Of a stretch of DNA of 64,000 nucleotides, positions 11,124 to 22,288 are shown one piece after another. Made by a program: the position numbers and the translations under genes. Each line of letters starts with the position of its first letter. The first letter of the stretch is position 1. The DNA lies in the NCBI GenBank assembly GCA_025331445.1, contig JAIWNE010000045.1, forward strand, positions 62,001 to 126,000, read 5' to 3'. The stretch comes from Blakeslea trispora. Lineage: Eukaryota; Mucoromycota; Mucoromycetes; Mucorales; Choanephoraceae. Below the pieces are notes generated by a model that did not search any database, was not told the DNA's origin, and worked only from the letters and a program-made list of their open reading frames with translations.

Positions 11124-11558
11124 ATGCCATTCATTCTATCTTCTGTGGATACCTCTAATACTCTTGAAGCATTCAAGCGCATTGTCAAAAACTATCAGCA
11201 TGTTATAAAAAGAAATCCTACTGCTTGTTGTATGATTGGTTTTACTGCCGCCCGTATGATCCGAGACGTTGAAGGGGATATGATTGACCTCGAAGATATG
11301 GAGCTATGGCTTCAGTCTTTGGATAGTATGACTGATTATGCCGGTCCAGAAATCATGGCTAGTGACACTATAGAGAGTTCAGAGTGGTTTAACCAAATTG
11401 AAAAGATTTTATGTATGGTTGGAAACACAACAGGAACAGAACAAGAACAATCTACTGCCATAGACAACAAGCCAAACGATTTACTTGATCATTGTATCAA
11501 TCAGAGCAGCAGCTCATTTTATACCACCTCAAATTATACCTCAACTTCTTCTCTGTAA
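11124..11558 (+). CDS. Small hypothetical protein
   Basis: A single frame of 144 residues starting at the ATG of MPFILSSVDT; an upstream in-frame extension to 10983 is Phe/Cys-rich leader and not believed. The protein has a helical, mildly acidic middle (AFKRIVKNYQHVIKRN, then MIRDVEGDMIDLEDMELWLQ) and a Ser/Thr-rich end. There is no signal peptide and no membrane segment. A C/T-rich leader runs right up to the ATG, as in other genes of this window. I do not recognise the family. Confidence 0.5.
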   Translation: MPFILSSVDTSNTLEAFKRIVKNYQHVIKRNPTACCMIGFTAARMIRDVEGDMIDLEDMELWLQSLDSMTDYAGPEIMASDTIESSEWFNQIEKILCMVGNTTGTEQEQSTAIDNKPNDLLDHCINQSSSSFYTTSNYTSTSSL

Positions 11559-12001
11559 ATTACTCTAAAAAAGAAGCTTGCTTTTTTTTATACATTTGCC
11601 TATTATTAAACATTATCTTTTTTCTTTTTGTGCTCTATTTTCTCTTTTATTTGGGTCTGATATTTTTAAGCAGTTTTTATTATAACAAACTCTTTTAATT
11701 GTAAGAGTTAGTCATGATTAAGTCTGCGAGGAGGAATCTGTAGAGCCTCTTTTTTTTTCAATTTTGCAACAAACAAACAAATTACTAAAAGAACACAATG
11801 ACCTTAAGCTGTCAAAAACATGCATTTAGCGTGTCTACTGGCCTTTAAGAAAAGGGTATTGTCAAGATGATTATAGAATGACTAAAGACCTAACAAAACA
11901 CAAAAGCAAGTTTGATTTTTCAAAAGTCACAAAAAAGTTAAAACTTTGCATTAAGAGGGTCCCCTCTTCTTTTTTCCTTTTTCTTTTTTTACAAATTAAG
12001 A

Positions 12002-12865
12002 ATGTTTCGTTTTACAAGACTAGCAACGTATAGCTTTAGATCATTATCTCGAAAACCTGTTACACGTCAAGCCTACATTGCACCCATAGCTCAGCCCATA
12101 TGGAACCGCAGCCTATTCACTACTCCTTTTACTTGTTCAAATAAGAAAGAAGATGAAGACCTTGAAACAATCGATCCTAAAGACTATCCCGAACTTTACC
12201 CTGAAGACAATGAGGCTGTAGAGTTCAATGAAAGTGATGAGGCAGTTGATACAGATTGGTTTGTAGATCCGGAATATTCAGAGGAGCGAATTCTGTCAGA
12301 AACAGACTTTATACCTATGTGGCAGCGTCAAGCACTTGGAGAACATCTAGAAGACCGATTAGCCTTGCAACAAGCATCTAAAGAATTGATGGAGTCAGGA
12401 AAGTTGACAGCCCAGAGCGTATGTGCTTTATTAGAGGAAAGCAAAATGGATAGTGTAAAAGTGATTGATGTAAGAGAAAAGTGTGATTGGGCAGAATATA
12501 TGATTGTCGCGTCAAGCTCGAAAGGAGACAAATACCTGAACAGTGTGGCCGAGCAAATCGGCATTATGGTGAGTCAAATGATGCATGGTGTTGAATAGAA
12601 TATCCCCCCCAATTGAAAATATGAGTTCACTTATATTTATTTGATCAAACAGGTGAAAAAAGCTATTCAATCAAATCCCGATAAAGTTCAATCAGCACCT
12701 CATATCGAAGGAAAAAACGATAAATCAGGCTGGATTTTAGTAGATCTTGGACGCATTGTCATCCATTTATTTACGCCCGAAATGAGAGATCACTATGATA
12801 TTGAAGGTTTATGGAACTCTGTATCCACCGATCCTACTCAGCCTATAAAAGAAGGCCAAGATTAA
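12002..12865 (+). CDS. Mitochondrial ribosome silencing factor (RsfS/MALSU1 family)
   Basis: Two exons (12002-12568 and 12653-12865) give 259 residues. The N terminus is Arg/Ser-rich without acids (MFRFTRLATYSFRSLSRKP), a mitochondrial targeting type. An acidic linker (about residues 45-95) precedes the RsfS domain at about 140-250: VKVIDVREKCDWAEYMIVASS, then after the intron SGWILVDLGRIVIHLFTPEMRDHYDIEGLW. Those blocks are the family signature. RsfS proteins bind uL14 on the large ribosomal subunit and block or chaperone subunit joining; MALSU1 is the mitochondrial form. In ascomycetes the same domain forms the N-terminal part of Atp25; here it stands alone, without the mRNA-binding C-terminal half. 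Confidence 0.85.
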
Positions 12866-12971
12866 TGCCATGTATTATAGCCCATGTTGTACAAATATTC
12901 TCAAAATAAACGCGCTTATTGTTGTTTTTTTTCTACTTTTTCTTTCACTTTTCTTTCACTTCTTGTATATT

Positions 12972-14820
12972 ATGTCACCCCTCAGTAACGATTGGACTAT
13001 ATTAGAAAAGTTATTGTTAACTCAAGCAGTCTACAAATATGGTGAAAACATGTGGTTTCAAGTAGCTCGAGTGCTGAAACAACATGGTTTAATACAACAG
13101 CAAAACATACAACGTCAACCTGATTTTTATAGCCAAAAGGTATATATGTCTTTGCTAGATGTCATATCAAATATCATCTCATTTCTTTTTCTGTGGATAC
13201 ACTTAGAATTGTTCGTTTCAATATTATCTGCTTATTGAAAACATGGAGGCTGAAAAGTAGGATGTTTTAATCCATCAATTATTTGTTGCTTGGTTTAAAC
13301 TAACCCAGTAAGATAGACAAGTGTTCAGAAACGACCTAAAGAACGATATGCCAGTTGTCGTCCGATTGGCCAAACAATTGTATATGCAAAGAGTAGATGA
13401 AATCAAAAGTAGTATTCAAAAGGATCAAGATGAATTCAACCAGTTGGCATCTGAAATAGACAAGATCAAAGCAGGCAAATGGGACGTACAGCTAACACAA
13501 ATAGCCAAACAAGCACCAAGCGAAAAATCAACAATAGAGAGAAAAGAGGTAGCTGAATCTACAGCTGAAATGAAAGAGCAACCCACAGACTCCACTTGTT
13601 CATTTGATTTTTCAGAAAGCCTGTTGAAACGTACGACAGACGAATCATCTATTGATTCTTCTCGCGCCTTGAAGCGTTTCAGAGCCGGCGATATGAATAG
13701 TGCACATTTGTCCAAGAGCGAAGAAGATATGAATGAAGCAAATGTCATTTCCACAGCCATTATGGATGCCGATCTCGAGACAGTTGCATCAAAGAAAAAG
13801 AACATGTTGGACTCACATAAAATAATGTCTCCTCCTGTCGCTTGCTCCAACTCAGATTGTGCAGTTCCCGACTCAGACAATATTACGCTTGATATCAGCA
13901 ACGAAACTGAGTCAGTTGTAGTCAAAGGATCCGAGAATGAACACCTTTCTGATGACGCAGAATTAAAAACAAAAGAGACTCAACAAAAAGAAGAACCTGT
14001 CATTAAAAATGATGCAAGTAGAGTGGATACAGTTATGCTATCATCAGCTGAAAGCACAATAGCAGTTCCAGAAGACAACAGACATGATGGTGATGCAAAA
14101 ATCGAGACAGGAGCCAACGAAGAAACTTCTACTGTAAGCGAGTCCAATATACAAATACCAGATGAATTAACATCATGTGAACAACATAACCTGCCAGGTA
14201 AATAAAGTGAATGAAAGAGACTGATTGTTTCTTAGAGAAATTAAAAGTTATGTTTATAATGCCATCTTAATTTGCTGTTCGTTAGCTTCATTCAAAACAA
14301 ACATACCTAATGATGAATACTCTTCTACTGAAGCAATACATACTCCATCTCAGTCTTCTAGAAAGCCTCTTAGCAACAATGAACAGCGACAAAAGGCTTG
14401 GCAGAAGAACATTAATCTTCTTTGGCAAGAGATTGCCAACCACAAGAATGGTACTATGTTCATGAACCCTATCAAGAAATCACATGCTCCCCTCTATGAT
14501 AAAGTAGTCAAACAGCCGCTCTATTTGAAGACAATTAAAAATAGAGTGAAGGATGGGGTAAAGACAAAAAAAAAAGGAAATCTTGCTTAGCTTCATTTGG
14601 ATATGTTACTTATTCTGTGTTTCTTCTTCAGGTGGTAAAAACAACAACCGAATTTGAACGAGATATCACACTGATGCTAGTCAACTCACTCATGTACAAC
14701 AAAGAAGGAACAGAGATGTATTTGATGGCACAAGAAATGTTAGGAGATGTAAGAGAGCAAATTCGACTATTTAAATCCGCCGACAACTACTCGACCGCTT
14801 TCTGGGAAAATGATGTTTAA
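12972..14820 (+). CDS. BRD8-like bromodomain protein (NuA4 acetyltransferase subunit)
   Basis: Five exons (12972-13139, 13207-13256, 13317-14197, 14286-14557, 14632-14820) give 519 residues. The N terminus has a SANT/Myb-like block (WTILEKLLLTQAVYKYG followed by MWFQVARVLK), then FYSQKNCSFQYYLLIE and a coiled coil (VDEIKSSIQKDQDEF...LASEIDKIKAG), which is the order seen in BRD8. A roughly 200-residue acidic/Ser/Thr-rich disordered region follows. A C-terminal bromodomain spans about residues 400-505: INLLWQEIANHKNG, NPIKKSHAPLYDKVVKQPLYL, and YNKEGTEMYLMAQEM, whose YN is the acetyl-lysine-binding Asn position. BRD8 and S. pombe Bdc1 are NuA4/TIP60 subunits, so a chromatin acetylation role is expected. 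The exon 2-3 junction uses the AG at 13316, because the earlier CAG at 13308 puts stops in every frame. Confidence 0.82.
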
Positions 14821-16114
14821 GCACAAACACAACAACGAATACAAGGTTTTGAAGTGATATCCATCGTTTCCATGATCCGTGTCGCACATAGCAGTAGACC
14901 AAAATTAAAGAAACATGTTGACTATTTTTCTCTTTCTTTTTATCTTTCTCTTTCTTTTTTCCATGTAAATGTATCATTTACTAGCTAAACAACAAAAAAG
15001 AGATGGACAAAAGAAAATAAAAGAGAAATTGAAAAAAGAGAGAAACAGTAAATCAATTAAATGTAGCACTTGGTTCTCGGATCTACTGAGTGGTGCCCTT
15101 AGCTTGAATTCAAGACTTATAAGGCTGAATATATGTTGCACAGCTTATCTAAAACGAAACGGAGCTACTGCTCAAATCTTGATTAAACTACTAGAGGTCA
15201 ACATGTTATCTAAAAAAGGAAACATAAATTACTATTGACTGTTGAACAAAACATTCGTTTTAGACAAGAAGAAAAAAAAGGTTCTGATTCTCAGTTTCGT
15301 TTATTGAAAAGCAAAATGTCAAGAGGTTATTTAAAAAGTGACTCTGCTCAATTGTCAAGAGTAACACGTTACATCAAGGCGGCAAAACGTTAGTAGGTCA
15401 AATTACGTTGTACCATGTGTAAAATAATAGAATGCTAGAAATTTTAAAGACCAAAAAAAAAGTTCTATGGAATCAGCTAAATGGGAGGGTTCCCGTTTTT
15501 TTTCCTTTTAAGTACCCAGGGCACGTTTGTTGAAATGTTTGTCAAAATTGCTTTTTTTTTTCAAACAATTTCAAAAGTATTGGATCTCCGTTACCTTATA
15601 TCATTACTGAACTGTCCACACTATCTTTTAAAATTTACAGCGCACAAAATCTATTGGATTCATTTAGTCTTTTTTTTTTTTACCAAATAAAAACAGAAGG
15701 TGCAGGTGCTAAAAAACAATCCCCTTTTCAACACATATATAGTGGCTTACATAAAGGATAAAGAACTCTATTCTATTTTTTACCTTTTCAACAATAGTTT
15801 TTTTTTAGACGAATAGATTTAACCTTTTCTTTTTTTCTTTCTTTCTGATTCTACAAAAAAAAAAAAAGAGAGCTCCGATACATTTGATCGACGAACGCTG
15901 AGTGGGTGATTCATTAAGTAATTAAGCCTCAGATGTTGCAATATTTTGTCAAGTTATAAAAAGCTAGTGAAACTGATTAAATCTGCATTTAATATCTCTT
16001 TCTTTTTGTTTCTCTTCTTTTTCTTTCATTTTACCTAGTACTTTGCGCTTCTCGCTCTCTCCTCTACTTATTCTAAAGAAGCGTTCAAAGGCTAAATTCT
16101 AATTTGATTTTTTT
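14821..16114. other. Intergenic, no gene seen
   Basis: About 1.3 kb of AT-rich sequence with repeated T-runs; the last 150 bases are strongly C/T-rich and are probably the promoter or leader of the membrane protein that begins at 16115. Confidence 0.55.
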
Positions 16115-17827
16115 ATGAATCATACCACATATTCTTTAGAGACTCTTTCTAGAGTCTGCCTTGACGGTGTCTGTCACTGTGATTGGCGTTTAACAATCAA
16201 AGATTGTATGGAAACCCAAGCAATGACTATTGTTTATGGTATTCATGCTGGTTTATCTGGAATAAACTTTTTGATTGGTAATTTTATGACATTATCAAAA
16301 AAAAAAAAGTTTTTTTTTTACTAAGCACCAAAAAAATTTTAGGCTCTGCTTTATTATTCAATCGTGTTGTGCTTAAAGGACATACACTATTTGATGCATC
16401 TGCTGCAAAAGGTTGTTTCCGTCCAAAGCCTATCGATTGTATGCTTTTGTTTTTGATCATCTTCAACTTATGTATGTCAGCTATGCACTTGATATGTCGA
16501 ATATAGCCCTTTTTAACGCTTTTGGTTTATTGTTTTTTTCGATATTAGTGAGATTGATCTTGAGTATTGTTCTCTTAACTGATATTCGCCCCGACATGAT
16601 TTCTCGTTCATGTAAGCCAGCTACTAGCATACACGCAAGTTATCTGTATATTAATGTTGCCTTTTTCTTTTTAGTTTTGTACGAGATTGCTTGGCAATTT
16701 GAATATGGTGGTTTCGCAGTCTACCTAATTGGTATTGCTCAAACTTTGGCTGATGTAAGATTGATTTAATTTTTTTTATTTATGCATCCAATGAGAAGAG
16801 AAACTTGACATATATTATTGTAGAGTCACCGTGCTATTGCAAACAGCTGGTTGCCCTCCCCACGTTTAGTAGATATCATTGGTGGTACATTGTTTACTGC
16901 ACCTTTCATTGTCAACAATGTCATGTCGCTGGCGGCTGGTATTTTGGCTGAATCAAACTTACACCTTGCTCAACTCTTCACTCGTCTTTTATATATCATG
17001 TGGTTTGTCCACTGTTCTGTTCTCTCCGGCCTTGTTGCTTATGCAGGTGTCAAGTTGGTTGCCATTCTGCGTGAGCACTTGCAGAAATTCAACACTTCTG
17101 GTCCTCGTTACATTGCTATTCAAACTGGTATCTTTAAGATCCGTGCTGTTGTTTCTATTATCAGTATTGCTGTTATGATGTTTGCTGTCTTTTTGTTGAT
17201 ATTTGGTATTTTGCGTGAAATCATCGTGATCAATTATGCTGGTTCTATTGTACTTGGCATTATCTGGAACTTCTTGGGTGCATTCTCTAGTGGTGGTGTC
17301 ATTATTGCTGTCTTGGTCAAGTAAGTCGTCTATGTTTAGTTCTTAAGTAAATTTTGTGCTTACACACTTTTTTTTCTTATAGTCCCAAGATTGATGACAA
17401 CACCAACCTTGGTTTGAAGACTTCCAGTGCTGAAAAGTCCAACAGTCAACAAACACCTCAGTTTGTCACTTATTCCAACTTCTCTGCTCAAGAATACTCT
17501 GCTACCACTAGCACTAACCATGCTGGTGCTCCAGGTACACTGAGCCACAATGCATTTGACGAACTTAAGCTTCAACAACTGCAATACCAAAAAGTTTTTC
17601 AAAAACACAACCAAGTCCCACACAGCTCGATAGACAAGAAGCCTGTGCCTGAGATGAAGGTATCTGCCTCCGGTATTCCCTTACAAGATTCCGATTATTA
17701 CGAAGTTGAAGAAAAGCATTCTTTTCGTGGTAATCATCATCAAGCTCACCATGTTGATGATGATCAAATTGTAGATGATGGTGAACATTCTCAAATGGAT
17801 TTAGTAGAATATGCCTCCAAGAATTAG
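16115..17827 (+). CDS. Multi-pass (about seven-helix) membrane protein, function unknown
   Basis: Five exons (16115-16277, 16343-16471, 16507-16754, 16824-17320, 17383-17827) give 493 residues. About seven hydrophobic helices cover residues 38-350, for example IVYGIHAGLSGINFLIG, LYINVAFFFLVLYEIAW and AVVSIISIAVMMFAVFLLIFG. The N terminus is short with Cys pairs (CLDGVCHCDW). The last about 145 residues form a hydrophilic tail with Gln/Ser/His/Asp runs, as in receptor-like or transporter-like fungal membrane proteins. Seven-helix topology would fit a GPCR-like protein, but no family motif is recognised. The second intron is only 35 bases (GTATGT...ATATAG); without it the frame hits a stop just before the next helix. 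Confidence 0.72.
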
Positions 17828-19861
17828 TCAAAAGCTCTATATACATCATATCCATGCCCTTTCTTTTTTATTTTGTCAGTTATATTATAAATTCTAATCT
17901 TTCTTTTAATCACTCCTATTACCACTTAAATTAAAACTTTACTATACACCATTTTTGATTTGACAATCCTAGACTTTAATAGAGAATACATTTTTCTAGT
18001 TTTATTATTGTTCCTTTGTATGATTTCTTGTAGACAACACAATAACTAACATTTGCTGTATATAAAACAGTGTTATCTAGTTATCGTTCGTGGCTTTAGC
18101 TTACCAAAGATCTCAAGATGTGCTTTATTTTGGGATAGTTACACAAATCACCAAGGTCTGTTAGCGATATTGATATCTTTGTAACACCTTTTCATAGCTC
18201 AAAAGATATATACTGCCTATTCTTTTGATAATCTTAACTCAGTCAATGGCATAGGTTGATTTAAGGTATGATGAAATTACTTGCTTCTTAATGCATTCTA
18301 CGCTTTATTTTTTCTTCTTCTTCTTCTTCAAGTCATACCTGGTTATTCAACTATTTCATCTAATAATGCACATCAAAGCAACATGCTTTGTTCTTAAATT
18401 AGCCACGTTTTTGTAGTTGTGTAACATTACTTTAGACTCCATCTTAAGCCATCATCAAACCAAGCGCCTCTTCTCCTTTTTCTAAACAAAAAAAAAAAGG
18501 CATTTATAGGTGATGATAGGCTAATGCAGTGAATCGCGCACGATCGTTTTTTTTTTCCTTTTTCTATAATTCTAAATAAATATAGCTGATACACTTTTAA
18601 TAGATTCGGAACAGGAGCGAGTCATGTAGTGCAAGAAAAGACATTTGTCCAGCCATCAATTCTTTAGGTTCATTTCTATTTTTTTTTTGGCTCTTTGCCT
18701 TTGCAATGTTGGTAATATTAAAATGTCTTAATTTATGGTATACTTTGTATAGATAAGTAGGTTATTAGATGAAGGATGTCCTTGATGGGGGCGTACCCGA
18801 TAGCTATAGAGCTCTATAAGATTCGTCAATGTATGCTATATTGATGTTATATGCAAGGTAAAAAATACGCTCTCATCATTTTGTTGATGTCAAACAATAA
18901 TTCTATTAAGAGATAATTTGTCCTGAGAATTTTGCATCAAAACCAATAGCAGTTGAGTGATCGAAATTAACTGTACTCATCCTGTGGAATACGCTTTTTT
19001 TTTCTTATAAAATAATAAGAGCATAGCCTCGAAAATTGTCCATTATAGAACACGTGTCTTCAAAATAATCATATACTTGAGCTAACGAAATTATTATCGT
19101 TCTTTTTCATTTCTTGTCTTGCCAAAAACAAAAAGAAAACACAAATTAGCCATATTTGTTTTTCTTTAGAGGTAACATGTAACAGGATACAGACTAAATA
19201 TTAATTAAAATAAGAACCTATGGCTTACTTCAGAATTGTTACCTATTGAAAGCATGATTGATTGACAGATCACTGATCCGCATTTTTGTCGGGGAAGTAA
19301 TAAGCTGGTTTGATCGCTTACAACCCTTACTTGTCTTTGTTTTTTCTCGAACCAATGATTGAGGTTTTTGAATATGAAAGCAAGAGAAAAAAGAAAAGCA
19401 GAAGCTACAAACAAGAGTTGACATGTTTCAGGTGATCTTTTGAATATCTAATAAATACGAATACAATTGTGTGTGTATGTGACTTTTTATAAATCGAGTG
19501 ATTCAGGTTCAACAAGAGCTTGCACTAAAAAAAGACCAGATAAATTACATGTTCATCAAATACAACAGTGCTTAGCACTTTTTGTCTTGCTTTTATGAAG
19601 GGGCTCCAAAGCACTGTTATGACATACTTGTAACTGATTGTGCAACTCAAACAGGTGATCTGTGCCAAAACTAATTTGTATATCTGTGAACCCAGCAATT
19701 AAATCCGCGCATTTTCTTAATCAAATTCATTTTTTGGCAGAGTAACTTTATGGTTCAATGCTCAAGAATGATATTGGATTTTGCTTTCAACTTTGCGGTT
19801 CTTCTTCTTTCGTTTTGCGGACTTGATTTTTGTTTTGCGTACTTTCTTTCATCCATTGAAA
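17828..19861. other. Intergenic, no gene seen
   Basis: Two kilobases without a frame that looks coding. It contains a CTT triplet run near 18315-18330, many poly-T runs and AT-rich sequence throughout. Small minus-strand frames near 19205-19424 are Ser/Phe/Cys-rich and lack support. Confidence 0.55.
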
Positions 19862-20157
19862 ATGACAAAGAGTATTTCAGACGAATACATGCACTGTCTT
19901 AATGTCACCGATGAGACTTCCATTTATGATCCTATGGAAATAGAGCATCAAGTAGGCAATGTTCTTGAGACAGTATGTATCGAATGGCACTACTGGGAAA
20001 ATGGTGAGCCTTTTGAAAAAAAGAAGGAGATTACTACGAGCATACTGTTTTTCGCAATCACTTTTAAGAAAGGTATAATCCCCCAACATTATGTTTTTGA
20101 GTTGTAGGTATTGAGTTACCTTGTCATGAATCAGAGCTATCAATTCGAAGTACTTGA
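19862..20157 (+). CDS. Short hypothetical protein
   Basis: Two exons (19862-20072 and 20108-20157) give about 86 residues starting MTKSISDEYMHCLNVTDE. The 35-base intron (GTATAA...TTGTAG) restores an open frame that ends ...ELSIRST. The start follows a C/T-rich leader. The product is acidic with a Trp/Tyr cluster (IEWHYWENGEPFEKKKE). No family is recognised, and gene status rests on the ATG context and the splice-consistent frame only. It could be a fragment of a larger, decayed gene. Confidence 0.35.
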
Positions 20158-20279
20158 TTTGTTTTCTTGATACAATTACTTTACCTCGCTGCTAAAAAGA
20201 GAGGATAGCTTTAACATAATATACAGATTCAAATTAGTTTGCCAGGAATTGCAGTCGTTTGTTTATGAAACAGAGAATA

Positions 20280-20363
20280 CAGTAGTCGCTTAATTTAAGG
20301 TTGGCCAAAAATCTTGAAAGTCTCACCCTTAAAAAAAGAAAACCTTAAATAGAGCGACTACTG
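20280..20363. mobile_element. 84-bp miniature inverted-repeat element, TA-flanked (copy A)
   Basis: Terminal inverted repeats of about 20 bases: the left end begins CAGTAGTCGCTTAATTTAAG and the right end is its near-perfect reverse complement, ending GAGCGACTACTG. TA lies directly outside both ends, as expected for Tc1/mariner-pogo target duplications. No coding capacity. Copy B at 23963 shares the ends. Confidence 0.8.
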
Positions 20364-20365
20364 TA

Positions 20366-21409
20366 TGTTTATGTTTCGAATGAGAGTAATAAAGAAAAGA
20401 GTGTAGAGAAATCAAACAACTTTAAAGACAATAGCTGATGGCTGTTGATTGCAATTCATAGCTTTATTTGCTTGATAGAATTACCTATTTGAATGACAAG
20501 TGATGTTTCCAAAGGTTCTTGATGAACAGCTTCTGTTTAAGTGTTCCATAGCCTTAGCACGAACTGCATTGATTATGTGGCTAAATAGGCTTCATTGATT
20601 TTCTCCTGCTTAGTGTAGCTCAACGGTTACTGTTAGATGTTGAAGTAAACAAAGATAAATACTCTTTACCTATTGTACACAATGATACATTGTGTCGAGA
20701 AAATAGGAAGAAATTTGCAGGCATCATTGGCACTATACACATCAATTAGTTTTGGCACACTCAGGGACATTGAGCCAATGAGATTTGTGGACAACAAAAT
20801 GAGTCTTAATAGTGTCTACTTCTGTAATGCCAAGATAGAATCCTTTCTCTATAATCATCTGAATCATAATCAATACCAGCAACATGAGCTGTATAAACCG
20901 ACCAACTACGGAGACAAACGCATCTACAAATGAACTACTATATAGCTGCTTGCATGTCGTGATTAACTTGCATGCTTTTGCTGATACTTGACCCTCTTTT
21001 CTTTCTCTAATTATTATAAAAAGTGAATATTTCAGATACAAAGATAACAAAGCTGCTCAGTAGACTATGAGCTAATTGCTAGTACTTGCTTAGATGCATA
21101 ACAACGCGCTTTTTTTGCTGTCTAAATGACATGCATTTGAGAAACTGTTCTAAAAAAAAAGGCATGTATTTTGTTGTGAAGGTTTTCGCGTATTTGTACT
21201 GATCAAATTGAATAGGGTTTTTAGCTGTTCTTTTCTTAAAGACACGGTAAGTCATTCATTCAAGAGCCAAAAAGATATCTGAGAAGCAGAAGAACAAAAC
21301 CATGTTTACACTTTAGGCTCTTTATTATTGGAGGTAAGTCATATACTCCTTTTAAAAGTGGCTGCGAAAAACGGTAAGTCAGAACGGCACGCCTCTAGCA
21401 GTCTCCTTA
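20366..21409. other. Intergenic, no convincing gene
   Basis: About 1 kb of AT-rich DNA. Frames at 20673-20933 (+) and 20742-21050 (-) overlap each other and show neither splice-consistent extension nor protein-family features. Confidence 0.45.
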
Positions 21410-22288
21410 TGACAGACATGTCTTGAAGATGATGAAGATGATGCTGAGGAGTCACTAATAGAGGAAAGATTAAAGACCAAGAAAAAAAAGACGAAGATAA
21501 GGTGTTGCTCTTGTCTTTGCTTGAAATCTATTACAAGAAAGTGAAGGCTATTGGCTTTACAACAGAGCCGTCGTATATAGGCTATATTGTATCTCCTTTG
21601 CTTGAGCAATTTCTTGATTGCATTAAGGGTACAGAGCAATATAGGTAAGCTATCCTTATGTTGCTACTACTGTTAATGTTGTTGGTGAAATCTTTTACTT
21701 ACGTTTTGCTTTTCCATTGCCAGAGGGTATCTAGAGACCCTACCTGTTGACTTTTCTCTGCTCCTTCCCTTGGTTGCAACATCAACAGCAAAAAGACGAA
21801 GGGGCTTATCAAACTGCACTTGGTTGTCCTTACAGTCTGATTATCTTTTGAATGCTGTATTCTCTGACCAGAAGTTTGATCTTCTGATAGCCGAAGCGAA
21901 GAAGCCACAAGCTAAGATAGCACAGCTTGTGGATGATAAGGCCAAACTGGCCATCCTACTCAAAATAATGCTCAACAGACTCGTTGTGCAAAGAATCCCG
22001 TCGCCAGTAGTCTGTGGCATCTTCACCAAGACATTCAAGATGGTCATCAAGAGCAGCGGCAAGTATGACTTTGTGCAAGTTGCATGCTTTTAGAGCATAC
22101 GCTGCATTGATGATTTGACACGGCTTCCAAACGTAATGAACTATATGGAACAAATAAAACATATAGCTTCATACATACAAGAAGTCATAAGAATGACTAT
22201 GTTTGGCGAGTCTCTTCCTGGCCCTCTGTCTCTATCTCCTGTGCCTCTCGAGTGGTTGAGACCATCGTCTGAATACCCTGTTGCATAA
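21410..22288 (+). pseudogene. Decayed ORF of unknown family with frameshift and internal stop
   Basis: Coding-like sequence runs through this block but is broken. An acidic segment (EDDEDDAEESLIEERLK) is open in one frame up to an A-run at 21482-21489. Continuation in a second frame (LLSLLEIYYKKVKAIGF, then YIGYIVSPLLEQFLDCIKG) reaches a good donor at 21645, and the next exon from 21724 reads well to a TAG at 22091-22093. The same frame then stays open 64 more codons (for example MNYMEQIKHIASYIQEV) to TAA at 22288. A one-base slip at the A-run plus the internal TAG suggest a pseudogene; an unseen intron or a sequence error are alternatives. Family not recognised. Confidence 0.45.

Noticed and set aside
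20673..21050. Overlapping frames on both strands near 20.7-21.0 kb
   Set aside because: They overlap each other on opposite strands with no coding bias; expected by chance in AT-rich DNA.
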